Assembly: GCF_042682785.1 (NCBI RefSeq) | Contig: NZ_JBHUIB010000003.1 | Span: 620,001 to 684,000, forward strand | DNA length: 64,000 bases | Direction of reading: 5' to 3' | Source: Thalassotalea_F euphylliae | Lineage (GTDB): Bacteria; Pseudomonadota; Gammaproteobacteria; Enterobacterales; Alteromonadaceae | Shown: one piece after another, positions 17,766-26,174 of the stretch | Layout of the letters: every line of letters begins with the position of its first letter | Position numbering within the stretch: position 1 is the first letter of the stretch | The notes under the pieces: model-generated | Databases searched by the model: none | What the model was told of the DNA's origin: nothing | The model's input: the letters and a program-made list of their open reading frames with translations, nothing else | Position numbers and translations under genes: made by a program

Positions 17766-18128
17766 TTAAATTTTCCCTCGCATTGCATCTAGATACTGAT
17801 TGGTACGGAATAACCCTTCAATGGTAGGGCATAACTCCGCGGGAATACCATTTAATGCTGTGTTGTGCGTACGAAACCAATGTTGCATAAACGCTTCGTC
17901 GCCACCTGCAATAGCAAATAAAGAACGATAAAGCCTAATGAAGTGCAATTGAAGTTCGCCTGTTTTGGAATCAGGTGCGAAGCCTGAATGTTGTTTGCGA
18001 GAGAGTGTTGATGCATTAACCCCTAACAACGACTCTTTTTCTTTGGTTGTTAATTTTAAAGCCATGCATGCGTTATTGAATGCTTTCATTAACACATTAG
18101 CCGAATTTGGTTTAGCAATTGCAGTCAT
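17766..18128 (-). CDS. Xre/MbcA/ParS-type antitoxin
   Basis: 120 residues: an N-terminal Xre-like helix-turn-helix region (about 12-55, KLTTKEKESLLGVNASTLSR) and a C-terminal Xre/MbcA/ParS toxin-binding region (about 65-120, FIRLYRSLFAIAGGDEAFMQHWFRTHN, then IPAELCPTIEGL). It should bind and block the downstream RES toxin and repress the shared promoter. AAGGAGC precedes the ATG at 18128. The promoter upstream contains an ATTGCA-AA-TGCAAT inverted repeat. Confidence 0.85.
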   Translation of the reverse strand: MTAIAKPNSANVLMKAFNNACMALKLTTKEKESLLGVNASTLSRKQHSGFAPDSKTGELQLHFIRLYRSLFAIAGGDEAFMQHWFRTHNTALNGIPAELCPTIEGLFRTNQYLDAMRGKI

Positions 18129-18153
18129 AAGATAGCTCCTTCGAACATCTCTT

Positions 18154-18183
18154 ATTGTAGAACTACGTTATTGCAAATGCAAT
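18154..18183 (-). promoter_or_regulatory. Xre-RES promoter with inverted-repeat operator
   Basis: On the minus strand, TTGCAT (18182-18177), a 17-base spacer and TACAAT (18159-18154) form a near-consensus sigma-70 promoter. The inverted repeat ATTGCA-AA-TGCAAT at 18170-18183 overlaps the -35, fitting autorepression by the antitoxin. Confidence 0.7.
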
Positions 18184-18210
18184 TTTATGGTGTGTTTTTG
18201 TGCTTTTGCA

Positions 18211-19215
18211 TTAATTGGTGGCAAGGGCAATCGAATCTCGTGTAATGACACTAGGTTCGAATACTCGTTTGATTTCGAGCTTTTTGCGCTGATAAACCTC
18301 TTTTAAGACTAACTTAGCTGCCATAACACCCATTTGATTAACAGGGTTGTCGATAGTGGTTAGTGTAGGGTATAGATAATTCGCAAATATAACGTTATCA
18401 AAGCCGATGACCGACAAATCATCTGGTAACGTGTAACCATGTTCGCGAGCATACTTCATAGCACCAGACGCCATTTCATCATTAGCGCACACCAATGCAC
18501 TAAACGTATGTTTTTGCTTGATAAAGTGCTTTAAACCGCTACTGCCGCCTGTTTCTTTAAAGTCGCCAATAAAGAATAAGTCTTCATTAAATACTATGCC
18601 GTTTTCAGCTAGAGCTCGTTTGTGACCTAACAAACGATTGCTGGCGTCAGCTTTGAATTGAGGGCCTGCGATATAAGCAATATCTTTATGCCCTTGCTCA
18701 ATAATAGCGCTTGTTGCTAAGTAACCGCCTAGCTCATTGTCCAAGCTTATGCATTTGTCAGCAAGCTCTTCAACAAACCGACTCATTAGATAGATAGGCG
18801 TTTTTCCTTTGTTGAGCTCTACAATGTACTCATCAGAGACGGCTTCAACATGAGCAATAATCGCATCACAGTTGCGCCCAATTAAAAACTCTATTCCGTC
18901 TTTTTCTTTTTCTTCTTCAGAGTGCCCGGTTGTAATGATGACGTGCTTACCGGCAGTTCTGAGCTCGCTTTCAATGCCCGCCATCATCTGTCCAAAGAAT
19001 GGACCGTGTAATTCTGACACTAATATCCCGACTGAGTCACTTCGATTAGAGGCGAGGGAGCGTGCGGTAGCGTTAGGGCGGTAGCCAAGTTCATTCATGG
19101 CATCAAGTACTTTTTGCTTCGTTTTGTCACTGACCTTCGCGTTGTTATTCATCACGCGAGAAACCGTAGCAAGTGAAACACCAGCAAGTTTAGAAACTTC
19201 GTAAATTGTTGCCAT
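18211..19215 (-). CDS. LacI-family regulator of the beta-glucan locus
   Basis: 334 residues. N-terminal LacI helix-turn-helix (TIYEVSKLAGVSLATVSRVMNNNAKVS, residues 3-29) with hinge YRPNATARSLAS, then a periplasmic-binding-protein-like sensor domain (VGILVSELHGPFFGQMMAGIE, VIGFDNV). It is the last gene of the GH1-symporter-lacI operon (60-base gap). The seven GCGCTT-centred palindromes in the window, including two upstream of this operon, are the expected operator type, so it probably represses the whole laminarin/beta-glucan regulon, itself included, until a glucoside inducer binds. Direct binding is inferred. Confidence 0.92.
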   Translation of the reverse strand: MATIYEVSKLAGVSLATVSRVMNNNAKVSDKTKQKVLDAMNELGYRPNATARSLASNRSDSVGILVSELHGPFFGQMMAGIESELRTAGKHVIITTGHSEEEKEKDGIEFLIGRNCDAIIAHVEAVSDEYIVELNKGKTPIYLMSRFVEELADKCISLDNELGGYLATSAIIEQGHKDIAYIAGPQFKADASNRLLGHKRALAENGIVFNEDLFFIGDFKETGGSSGLKHFIKQKHTFSALVCANDEMASGAMKYAREHGYTLPDDLSVIGFDNVIFANYLYPTLTTIDNPVNQMGVMAAKLVLKEVYQRKKLEIKRVFEPSVITRDSIALATN

Positions 19216-19275
19216 AGAAGAAAAAACTACCGAATAATTTTGTATATTTTCTAATAATACCGGAGTGTTAACGCA

Positions 19276-20604
19276 TTAACTAGCCGAGAATCTTAATCGC
19301 GATTGGATTTGATCTATCTTGTCACTGGTTAACTGGTATTTTGTCATAATAGCGGCGACTGCAAACGAGCCCAATGCGGGCAGTATTGTAAACGACAGTA
19401 AGATACCTTGCTGTGTCGCTTCTGTTTGCGCGGTATCAGCTTGATAATCGTAAAAGGCTAATAACCAGCCCGCAATCGCGCCACCTAATGCCACACCCAT
19501 TTTAATAAAGAATATAACCCCAGAGTATACAAGGCCAGTTACACGCACACCTGTTTTTTCGTGACCATAATCAATGGTATCAGCCATTTTCGCCCATAGC
19601 AGTGGCGTGGCCATATCGAGGAAAAACTTCCAGAAAATAAATGCTACAAACGCGAGTACAATTTGGTCGGCAGCTATGAAAAAGCTCAAAACACATATAA
19701 CGGCAGAGATTGTTTGCAAAGCTATATACGCTTTGATTTTACAAACTCGTTTAGCTAACGGCTGTGCGATAGCGCATCCTATCATGCTAGCGACGACCCC
19801 AAGGGTCATAAATGGGGTAATAAGGTCTTCTCTTACCAGGTAGTATTTCACGTAATAAACGGCCAGGGTAAAGCGCAGCACTTGTCCTGTAAGCAGAAAT
19901 AGGGCGGCTAAACATAAAATTCGCCATTGGTCATTTTTCCAAAGAGATTTACCACTTTCCCAAAACGACACTTCCTGAGACTTCGGTTGCTCAATGCGCT
20001 CTTTAGTGCCAATAAAACATAAAAGAAACAGCACTAAACCAAGAATACTCATTGCGGTCATGGTGTATTGGTAACCTTTGGCTGTGTCACCTTGACCAAA
20101 ATACTCAACAAGCGGCATGGTACAGCCGGCAACAATAACACCGCCCAGCATGCCAAATACAAAACGATATGACTGAACCGTAACACGCTCTTTGGCATCT
20201 GCAGTGAGTACGCCACCTAGTGCACAGTAAGGAATGTTTATCGCAGTATAAGCCACCATTAGCATGGTATAGGTGGCGAAAGCATACGCTATCTTACTGG
20301 TACCCTCCAAATCTGGGGTGGTGAACGCTAAAATACTGATAATGGCAAAAGGTAGTGCGAGCCATAATAGGTAAGGCCGAAAGTGTCCCCACTTAGTATG
20401 TGTTCTATCGGCTACAGCACCCATCAATGGGTCTGTAACTGCATCAATTACACGAACAACGAGGAACATGGTACCAACCACTGCAGGAGACAAGCCCACT
20501 ACATCAGTGTAGTAAAGCATTAAAAACATCATAACCGTTTGAAAGATGATGTTACTGGCGGTATCACCTAAGCCATAGGCTATCTTTTCTTTAACACTTA
20601 CCAT
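19276..20604 (-). CDS. GPH-family sugar:cation symporter
   Basis: 442-residue, 12-helix MFS protein of the glycoside-pentoside-hexuronide (MelB-like) family. Diagnostic segments are KIAYGLGDTASNIIFQ, VVRVIDAVTDPLMGAVADRT, KWGHFRPYLLW and DTIDYGHEKTGVRVTGLVYS. It lies 32 bases downstream of the GH1 beta-glucosidase and likely imports a beta-glucoside such as laminaribiose for that enzyme, using Na+ or H+. The substrate is inferred from its neighbours. A second, paralogous GPH symporter is at 43162. Confidence 0.9.
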   Translation of the reverse strand: MVSVKEKIAYGLGDTASNIIFQTVMMFLMLYYTDVVGLSPAVVGTMFLVVRVIDAVTDPLMGAVADRTHTKWGHFRPYLLWLALPFAIISILAFTTPDLEGTSKIAYAFATYTMLMVAYTAINIPYCALGGVLTADAKERVTVQSYRFVFGMLGGVIVAGCTMPLVEYFGQGDTAKGYQYTMTAMSILGLVLFLLCFIGTKERIEQPKSQEVSFWESGKSLWKNDQWRILCLAALFLLTGQVLRFTLAVYYVKYYLVREDLITPFMTLGVVASMIGCAIAQPLAKRVCKIKAYIALQTISAVICVLSFFIAADQIVLAFVAFIFWKFFLDMATPLLWAKMADTIDYGHEKTGVRVTGLVYSGVIFFIKMGVALGGAIAGWLLAFYDYQADTAQTEATQQGILLSFTILPALGSFAVAAIMTKYQLTSDKIDQIQSRLRFSAS

Positions 20605-20636
20605 TGTTACCTCGCCTCGTTGTTTTATTGTTTTTA

Positions 20637-21962
20637 TTATTTTCGGCTAGAAATCAGTTGCTTGTAGCAGAGACCACTTTCCTTAATGGTACGAGTTTGT
20701 GTTGGATAATCAACATAGACAATGCCAAAACGTTTTAGGTAACCTTCTGCCCATTCAAAGTTGTCCATTAGACTCCACGCAAAGTACCCTGCAACGTTCA
20801 CCCCTTGCTCTATTGCATTATGTAACGCAATAAAATGCGCTTGGTAGTAATTTACGCGATCGATATCGTTAACTCGGCCATTTTCCAGTTTATCAGCCAT
20901 TGCTGCGCCATTCTCAGTGATAAATACTGGTGGGAGGTCATAGCGTTTGTTTAAATCCACCAATAAATCGGTAAATGCTTGCGGGTATATCTCCCAACCG
21001 ATATCGGTCAATGGTTCTTGCGGCGGCAGTTCACGATAGATGTTTTGCTCATCAGCAACATACTTTAAGCGTGTATAGAAATTAATACCCAAAAAGTCGA
21101 TAGGTTGGCCAATAATCGCTAAGTCACCTTCATGGATGTCAGGCTTTTGCCATTCTGGCATGCTATCGATAATGTCAGGATATGCTTTATCAAATATCGG
21201 CTTTGCATACCACTGGTTAATGTAGTCGTCTGCGTAGGCTGTTGCCGCTTCATCAGCTTTTGAGTTTGCATAACAAGGCGTAAAGTTTAAAACAATGCCG
21301 TTTTGTGTATTAGGACTTTCGCTGTTTAATACCTGCATGCCAAGGCCGTGAGCCAGCAAGATATGATGTGCTGCTTTTCTGCCGTATTCTTTGCCTATTT
21401 TTCCTGGCGCGTGAATACCAACTTCATAGCCAAGAAACGCACTACAGAAAGGTTCGTTAAAGGTGGCGTAAGAATATACACGGTCACCAAAAGCTTTAAC
21501 GACTAATTTGGTGTATTCCTGAAATCTATACGCTGTTTCTCGATTTAGCCAACCACCTTCATCTTCTAGGTATTGAGGTAAATCCCAGTGATACAGTGTG
21601 ACGTAAGGCTTAATGTTTTTCGCATTTAACGCGTCAAGTAATTGAATATAGAAGTTTAAGCCTTCTTCATTCGGCGTGCCATCTTGATGCATAACACGTG
21701 GCCAAGAAATGGAAAGGCGGTATGCGTCAACGCCCAAGCTTTCTATTAATTCAACATCTTCCTTCCAGCGCTTTACATGTTCACATGCAACGAAGCCATT
21801 TGAGTTATCTGCGATTTTGCCTGGTGTCGCACAAAAAGTGTCCCAAATGCATGGTAGTCGAGTATCCGCAGAACCTTCAATCTGAAACGAAGCGGTTGCT
21901 ACGCCATAAGTGAAGTTTTTTTCTAGTAGTCGCGAACCAGAAGGCAGCTCAAATTGATTCAT
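20637..21962 (-). CDS. GH1 beta-glucosidase, cytoplasmic
   Basis: 441 residues with the full GH1 pattern and no signal peptide. The general acid/base Glu lies in TFNEPF (about residue 168) and the nucleophile Glu in FITENGAA (about residue 348). Other family segments are FTYGVATASFQIEG, DAYRLSISWPRV, YHWDLPQYL and the C-terminal GYFAWSLMDNFEW. It hydrolyses imported beta-glucosides (laminaribiose, cellobiose type) to glucose. It is the first gene of the operon with the GPH symporter and LacI repressor, downstream of the LacI boxes at 22028 and 22082. Confidence 0.95.
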   Translation of the reverse strand: MNQFELPSGSRLLEKNFTYGVATASFQIEGSADTRLPCIWDTFCATPGKIADNSNGFVACEHVKRWKEDVELIESLGVDAYRLSISWPRVMHQDGTPNEEGLNFYIQLLDALNAKNIKPYVTLYHWDLPQYLEDEGGWLNRETAYRFQEYTKLVVKAFGDRVYSYATFNEPFCSAFLGYEVGIHAPGKIGKEYGRKAAHHILLAHGLGMQVLNSESPNTQNGIVLNFTPCYANSKADEAATAYADDYINQWYAKPIFDKAYPDIIDSMPEWQKPDIHEGDLAIIGQPIDFLGINFYTRLKYVADEQNIYRELPPQEPLTDIGWEIYPQAFTDLLVDLNKRYDLPPVFITENGAAMADKLENGRVNDIDRVNYYQAHFIALHNAIEQGVNVAGYFAWSLMDNFEWAEGYLKRFGIVYVDYPTQTRTIKESGLCYKQLISSRK

Positions 21963-22027
21963 TTCTTTTACCTATTCATCAAACACAAGTATTAGCACTC
22001 ATGCTTTGGATAATCCGTTTTTATTTT

Positions 22028-22041
22028 TGAAAGCGCTTACA
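22028..22041. promoter_or_regulatory. LacI-type operator box 1 (GH1 / permease intergenic)
   Basis: TGAAAGCGCTTACA, a 14-bp near-perfect palindrome, 66 bases upstream of the GH1 start; part of the predicted regulon motif TGWAAGCGCTTACA. Confidence 0.85.
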
Positions 22042-22081
22042 ATTTTGTTGAAAAAAAGACGCTGTTCGACTTTAATAGTTG

Positions 22082-22095
22082 TGTAAGCGCTTACA
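22082..22095. promoter_or_regulatory. LacI-type operator box 2 (GH1 / permease intergenic)
   Basis: TGTAAGCGCTTACA, perfect 14-bp palindrome, about 98 bases upstream of the sugar permease start and 54 bases from box 1, so one repressor tetramer could bridge both. Confidence 0.88.
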
Positions 22096-22192
22096 TTTAG
22101 GTTAGTGTTATTTATCGGATAGGTCAACCTTATTATCAAAAGCGCGACTACACTAATACAAAAATTATTAAAAACAGAACATAGGGGGCTGT

Positions 22193-23455
22193 ATGGCAGG
22201 TGCTACCACAATGCCTGAGCAAACATCGAATATTTCATCAGGTGGTGATCAAAATTACCGCTTCGCTCTAACTTCACTTACGTCATTGTTTTTTATGTGG
22301 GGTTTTATTACATGTCTCAATGACATTCTAATTCCACATCTAAAAGCGGTATTTGATTTAACCTACACCCAGGCAATGCTGATACAGTTTTGTTTTTTTG
22401 GTGCTTACTTTATCGTCTCTATTCCGTCTGGCGTATTGGTGAAAAAACTGGGTTTCCAAAAAGGTATCGTTATTGGTCTTGTCATCGCAGCACTGGGTTG
22501 CCTTGGCTTCTATCCTGCCGCGTCAATGCAAAGCTATCCCGTTTTTTTAGTTGCTCTGTTTATTTTGGCGAGCGGAATTACCTTACTGCAGGTATCAGCT
22601 AACCCTTATGTCAGTATTCTTGGTAAACCAGAGACAGCTTCTTCTCGCCTAACACTTACTCAGGCGTTTAATTCGTTAGGTACCACAGTGGCGCCATTTT
22701 TTGGCGCATTTTTAATTTTAGAGCAAGCAGCGACTGAAGTAGGCAATGTTGCAGCAGGTGCTGAGGCGGTGCAAATGCCTTATATCATGCTTGCTGGCAT
22801 GTTGCTGATTCTTGCCGCCATTTTCGCCTATATGAAATTGCCTGTTGTAGAAACGGCGCAGGTTGACGAGAAAGAAGAAGTTTCTGGCAGCGCATGGCAA
22901 TACAGTCATCTAGTGCTTGGGGCGCTGGGTATTTTTGTCTATGTTGGCGGTGAAGTTGCAATAGGCAGCTTTCTCGTTAACTTTTTAAATCAACCAGACA
23001 TCGCAGGATTAGAAGAAGCGGAAGCCGCTAAATACATCGCATACTATTGGGGGGGCGCTATGGTTGGCCGCTTTATTGGTGCTGGTGTTATGCAACGAAT
23101 TGCTGCTGGTAAAGTATTGGCGTTTAACGCCTGTGCGGCAGTTATTCTTATTGTCGTTGCAATTTTTAGCTCTGGTCATTTCGCAATGTGGGCCATTTTA
23201 GCAGTAGGCTTATGCAACTCTATCATGTTCCCAACTATTTTCAGCTTAGCAATTACGGGGTTAGGCAAACATACATCGCAAGGCTCAGGCATATTATGTT
23301 TAGCGATTGTTGGTGGTGCAATTATCCCTGTATTCCAAGGAATGTTGGCAGATAGTATTGGTGTTCAACTGTCTTTCGCATTACCCATTTTATGTTATGT
23401 ATACATCGCTTATTACGGCCTTATTGGCAGTAAAGTAAAACAGGCTGATAAATAA
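22193..23455 (+). CDS. FucP/GluP-type MFS sugar permease
   Basis: 420 residues, 12 predicted membrane segments, matching the FucP/GluP glucose-galactose/fucose:H+ symporter family: SLFFMWGFITCLNDILIPHL, FGAYFIVSIPSGVLVKKLG, LLQVSANPYVSILG, LTLTQAFNSLGTTVAP and the late ALPILCYVYIAYYG. AGGGGG precedes the ATG at 22193. Divergent from the GH1 operon and ten bases ahead of the GH3 gene, it probably imports glucose released by GH3 in the periplasm. Controlled by the LacI boxes upstream. Confidence 0.93.
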   Translation: MAGATTMPEQTSNISSGGDQNYRFALTSLTSLFFMWGFITCLNDILIPHLKAVFDLTYTQAMLIQFCFFGAYFIVSIPSGVLVKKLGFQKGIVIGLVIAALGCLGFYPAASMQSYPVFLVALFILASGITLLQVSANPYVSILGKPETASSRLTLTQAFNSLGTTVAPFFGAFLILEQAATEVGNVAAGAEAVQMPYIMLAGMLLILAAIFAYMKLPVVETAQVDEKEEVSGSAWQYSHLVLGALGIFVYVGGEVAIGSFLVNFLNQPDIAGLEEAEAAKYIAYYWGGAMVGRFIGAGVMQRIAAGKVLAFNACAAVILIVVAIFSSGHFAMWAILAVGLCNSIMFPTIFSLAITGLGKHTSQGSGILCLAIVGGAIIPVFQGMLADSIGVQLSFALPILCYVYIAYYGLIGSKVKQADK

Positions 23456-23464
23456 GGTCTTACA

Positions 23465-26074
23465 ATGAAAACAACAATGATTAAAAAGAAAAAACTAGCA
23501 CTTTTGGTCCCTGCTTTGGTCGCACTGACAGCCTGTAATCAGGATTCAACGTCGGTGCAAAAAACCGAAACTGCTACGCCAAATAAAGTTGAAGATCAAA
23601 GCCAAGTGACTTCAACTCACAACATAGATATTTGGCCAACATTGGATATTGCTGTAAAAAAAGACGAAAAGATTGAAGCTAGCGTCGAATCTTTGCTAGC
23701 AAAAATGACACTTGAACAAAAAGTTGCGCAGATGATCCAGCCCGAAATACGCGATATCACGGTTGAAGACATGCGTAAGTACGGCTTCGGCTCTTATTTA
23801 AATGGTGGTGGTTCATTCCCAAGCAATAATAAGCAATCAACCCCACAAGACTGGATTCAGCTAGCGGAAGATATGTATCAGGCATCAATTGATGACTCAC
23901 TTGATGGTTCGTCTATCCCAACGATGTGGGGTACCGATGCAGTCCACGGTCACAATAATGTTATTGGGGCGACATTGTTTCCACACAATATTGGTCTTGG
24001 TGCGGCAAACAACCCTGATTTAATCGAAAAAATTGCTGAAATTACGGCGAAAGAAGTGATGGTAACGGGAATTGATTGGGTGTTTGCACCAACCGTTGCT
24101 GTGGTACGAGATGATAGATGGGGCAGAACCTACGAAGGCTATTCGGAAGACCCGGAAATTGTCCGTTCTTATTCGGCGGCTATTGTAAAAGGTCTTCAAG
24201 GTCATGCTGACGGCGACTTTCTGAGTGATCAACGTGTGATTTCAACCGTTAAGCATTTTGTTGGTGATGGTGGAACAGTTGGCGGAGACGATCAAGGCGA
24301 TAATATTTCATCCGAGCAAGAGCTGTTTGATATCCATGCTCAAGGTTATGTTGGTGGCTTAACCGCAGGCTCGCAGTCTGTGATGGCATCATTCAATAGC
24401 TGGCACGGTAAGAAAATTCATGGCGACGAATATTTATTAACCCAAGTGCTAAAAGAAAAAATGGGGTTCGATGGCTTTGTTGTTGGGGATTGGAATGGGC
24501 ACGGCCAAATTAAAGGGTGTACTAACGATAATTGTCCGCAGGCAGTCAATGCTGGTTTAGATATCTACATGGTACCAACCAATGCGTGGAAGCCGCTTTA
24601 CGAGAATACTATTGAGCAAGTTAAAGCGGGTGATATCAAAATGTCACGCATTGACGATGCTGTGCGTCGTATCCTACGCGTAAAAGTACGGGCGGGTTTG
24701 TTTGAAAAACCGAGTCCTGCAAAACGTCCATTCTCGGGCAAAACAGAGCTAATTGGCGCTAAAGAGCATCGCGACGTTGCTCGTCAAGCGGTCAGAGAGT
24801 CACTCGTTTTATTGAAAAACCAAGATAATATTCTGCCACTTTCTCCTTCGCTGAACGTACTCGTTGCCGGTGACGGTGCTGATAATATCGGTAAACAATC
24901 TGGCGGTTGGACGGTAACGTGGCAAGGCACGGGCAATAATAATAACGATTTCCCGGGTGGTACATCTATTTATGATGGTATAGCTAAGCAGGTTGAAAGT
25001 GCTGGTGGGAGCGCAACGCTTAGTGTAGATGGCTCTTTCGACAAAAAGCCTGATGTAGCGGTGGTTGTTTTTGGTGAAGATCCTTATGCAGAAGGTCATG
25101 GTGATCGTGACAATCTAGAATACCAACGCGGTGATAAACGCGATCTTGCTTTGTTAAAGAAACTGAAGGCGCAAGGAATTCCAGTTGTTTCTCTGTTCAT
25201 TAGTGGGCGTGCAATGTGGGTAAACCCAGAAATGAACGCTTCAGATGCCTTTGTTGCGGTCTGGTTACCTGGTTCTGAGGGCGATGGTGTCGCAGAAGTT
25301 ATTTTTGCTGACAAAGATAACCAAGTACAACATGACTTTGTGGGTAAACTATCATTCTCATGGCCGAAATCGGCAAATCAAGCAGTCGTTAACCGCGGTG
25401 ATGCAGATTATGACCCGCTGCTTCCATACGGCTTTGGTTTGAAATACGGTGAAACTAGCACGCTATCTTCAGAGCTGGATGAATCTGTTGTAGTTTCTGA
25501 TGCAGATTTAACGAGAGAAATGCTGTTCGATGGAAAAATGCATAAACCATGGCTGATGTGGCTATTTTCGGACAATGATCAAATGCAGCCAAACGCAAAT
25601 ACCCACGAATTAGGCGCGCTTTCATACCGTACGGTAGATATGAATGTACAAGAAGATGCCCGACAAATTGTGTTGAAGGGTGGTGCAAAAGCTGGTTTGC
25701 GTATCGTCAGCAAAAGTAACTTTAGAGAAGACTTACGATCAGCGCTTGAAGCGAAATCTGCATTAACCTTTATGGTGAGTGTATTAGATGAACCTAAGGG
25801 GCGCATTATGGTTGGTACGCGTTGTCAAAAGGCGGAGAGCCCTACGGACAATTGCGGGGCAGAAATCGATATTACAGACAAACTAAAGCCTATTGTTCAT
25901 CACGGCTGGGCTAAAGTTGATATTGATTTGAAATGCTTTGCGGACAAAGGGACTAGCTTTGGCGACCTAGTAGTTCCATTTGAAATCTATTCGACTGAGT
26001 CTGCTACGTTGCAACTAGCTGCCATTAGTTATGAGCCAAATAAAGCTGAAAAAGCAGCGATAAGCTGTCAATAG
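23465..26074 (+). CDS. GH3 exo-beta-glucanase/beta-glucosidase lipoprotein (ExoP-like)
   Basis: 869 residues. An N-terminal lipoprotein signal (LLVPALVALTAC lipobox) anchors it in the envelope. The GH3 N-terminal barrel follows (TLEQKVAQMIQPEI, TMWGTDAVHGHNNV, GRTYEGYSEDP, KHFVGDGGT), with the nucleophile Asp in GFVVGDWNGH (about residue 342), then the GH3 C-terminal domain (KNQDNILPL, VVVFGEDPYAEGHGDR) and a C-terminal beta-sandwich of about 200 residues like that of marine ExoP, a broad exo-1,3/1,4-beta-glucanase. It would release glucose from laminarin oligomers. Co-transcribed with the permease; a terminator follows at 26085. Confidence 0.93.
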   Translation: MKTTMIKKKKLALLVPALVALTACNQDSTSVQKTETATPNKVEDQSQVTSTHNIDIWPTLDIAVKKDEKIEASVESLLAKMTLEQKVAQMIQPEIRDITVEDMRKYGFGSYLNGGGSFPSNNKQSTPQDWIQLAEDMYQASIDDSLDGSSIPTMWGTDAVHGHNNVIGATLFPHNIGLGAANNPDLIEKIAEITAKEVMVTGIDWVFAPTVAVVRDDRWGRTYEGYSEDPEIVRSYSAAIVKGLQGHADGDFLSDQRVISTVKHFVGDGGTVGGDDQGDNISSEQELFDIHAQGYVGGLTAGSQSVMASFNSWHGKKIHGDEYLLTQVLKEKMGFDGFVVGDWNGHGQIKGCTNDNCPQAVNAGLDIYMVPTNAWKPLYENTIEQVKAGDIKMSRIDDAVRRILRVKVRAGLFEKPSPAKRPFSGKTELIGAKEHRDVARQAVRESLVLLKNQDNILPLSPSLNVLVAGDGADNIGKQSGGWTVTWQGTGNNNNDFPGGTSIYDGIAKQVESAGGSATLSVDGSFDKKPDVAVVVFGEDPYAEGHGDRDNLEYQRGDKRDLALLKKLKAQGIPVVSLFISGRAMWVNPEMNASDAFVAVWLPGSEGDGVAEVIFADKDNQVQHDFVGKLSFSWPKSANQAVVNRGDADYDPLLPYGFGLKYGETSTLSSELDESVVVSDADLTREMLFDGKMHKPWLMWLFSDNDQMQPNANTHELGALSYRTVDMNVQEDARQIVLKGGAKAGLRIVSKSNFREDLRSALEAKSALTFMVSVLDEPKGRIMVGTRCQKAESPTDNCGAEIDITDKLKPIVHHGWAKVDIDLKCFADKGTSFGDLVVPFEIYSTESATLQLAAISYEPNKAEKAAISCQ

Positions 26075-26084
26075 CACTAGTTAG

Positions 26085-26117
26085 ACGCTCATTGGTATTT
26101 TACCTTTGAGCGTTTTT
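26085..26117 (+). terminator. Terminator after the GH3 gene
   Basis: Stem ACGCTCA (26085-26091) / TGAGCGT (26107-26113) followed by TTTTATT. Its T-tract runs into the left arm of the 52-bp palindrome. Confidence 0.7.
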
Positions 26118-26162
26118 ATTAGAAATCAATGTAAGCGCTTACATTGATTTCTAATAAAAACG
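26111..26162. repeat. 52-bp perfect palindrome centred on a LacI box
   Basis: The 26 bases 26111-26136 are the exact reverse complement of 26137-26162 (arms begin CGTTTTTATTAG and end CTAATAAAAACG). The centre, 26130-26143, is the LacI box TGTAAGCGCTTACA. The next base pair outward (26110/26163) no longer matches. It lies 13 bases before the GH16 start codon at 26175, with GGGGAG between. Confidence 0.95.
26130..26143. promoter_or_regulatory. LacI-type operator box 3 (before GH16)
   Basis: TGTAAGCGCTTACA at the centre of the 52-bp palindrome, 32 bases before the GH16 start codon. It implies separate repressor control of the two laminarinases. Confidence 0.85.
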
Positions 26163-26174
26163 GGGAGTAACTAA

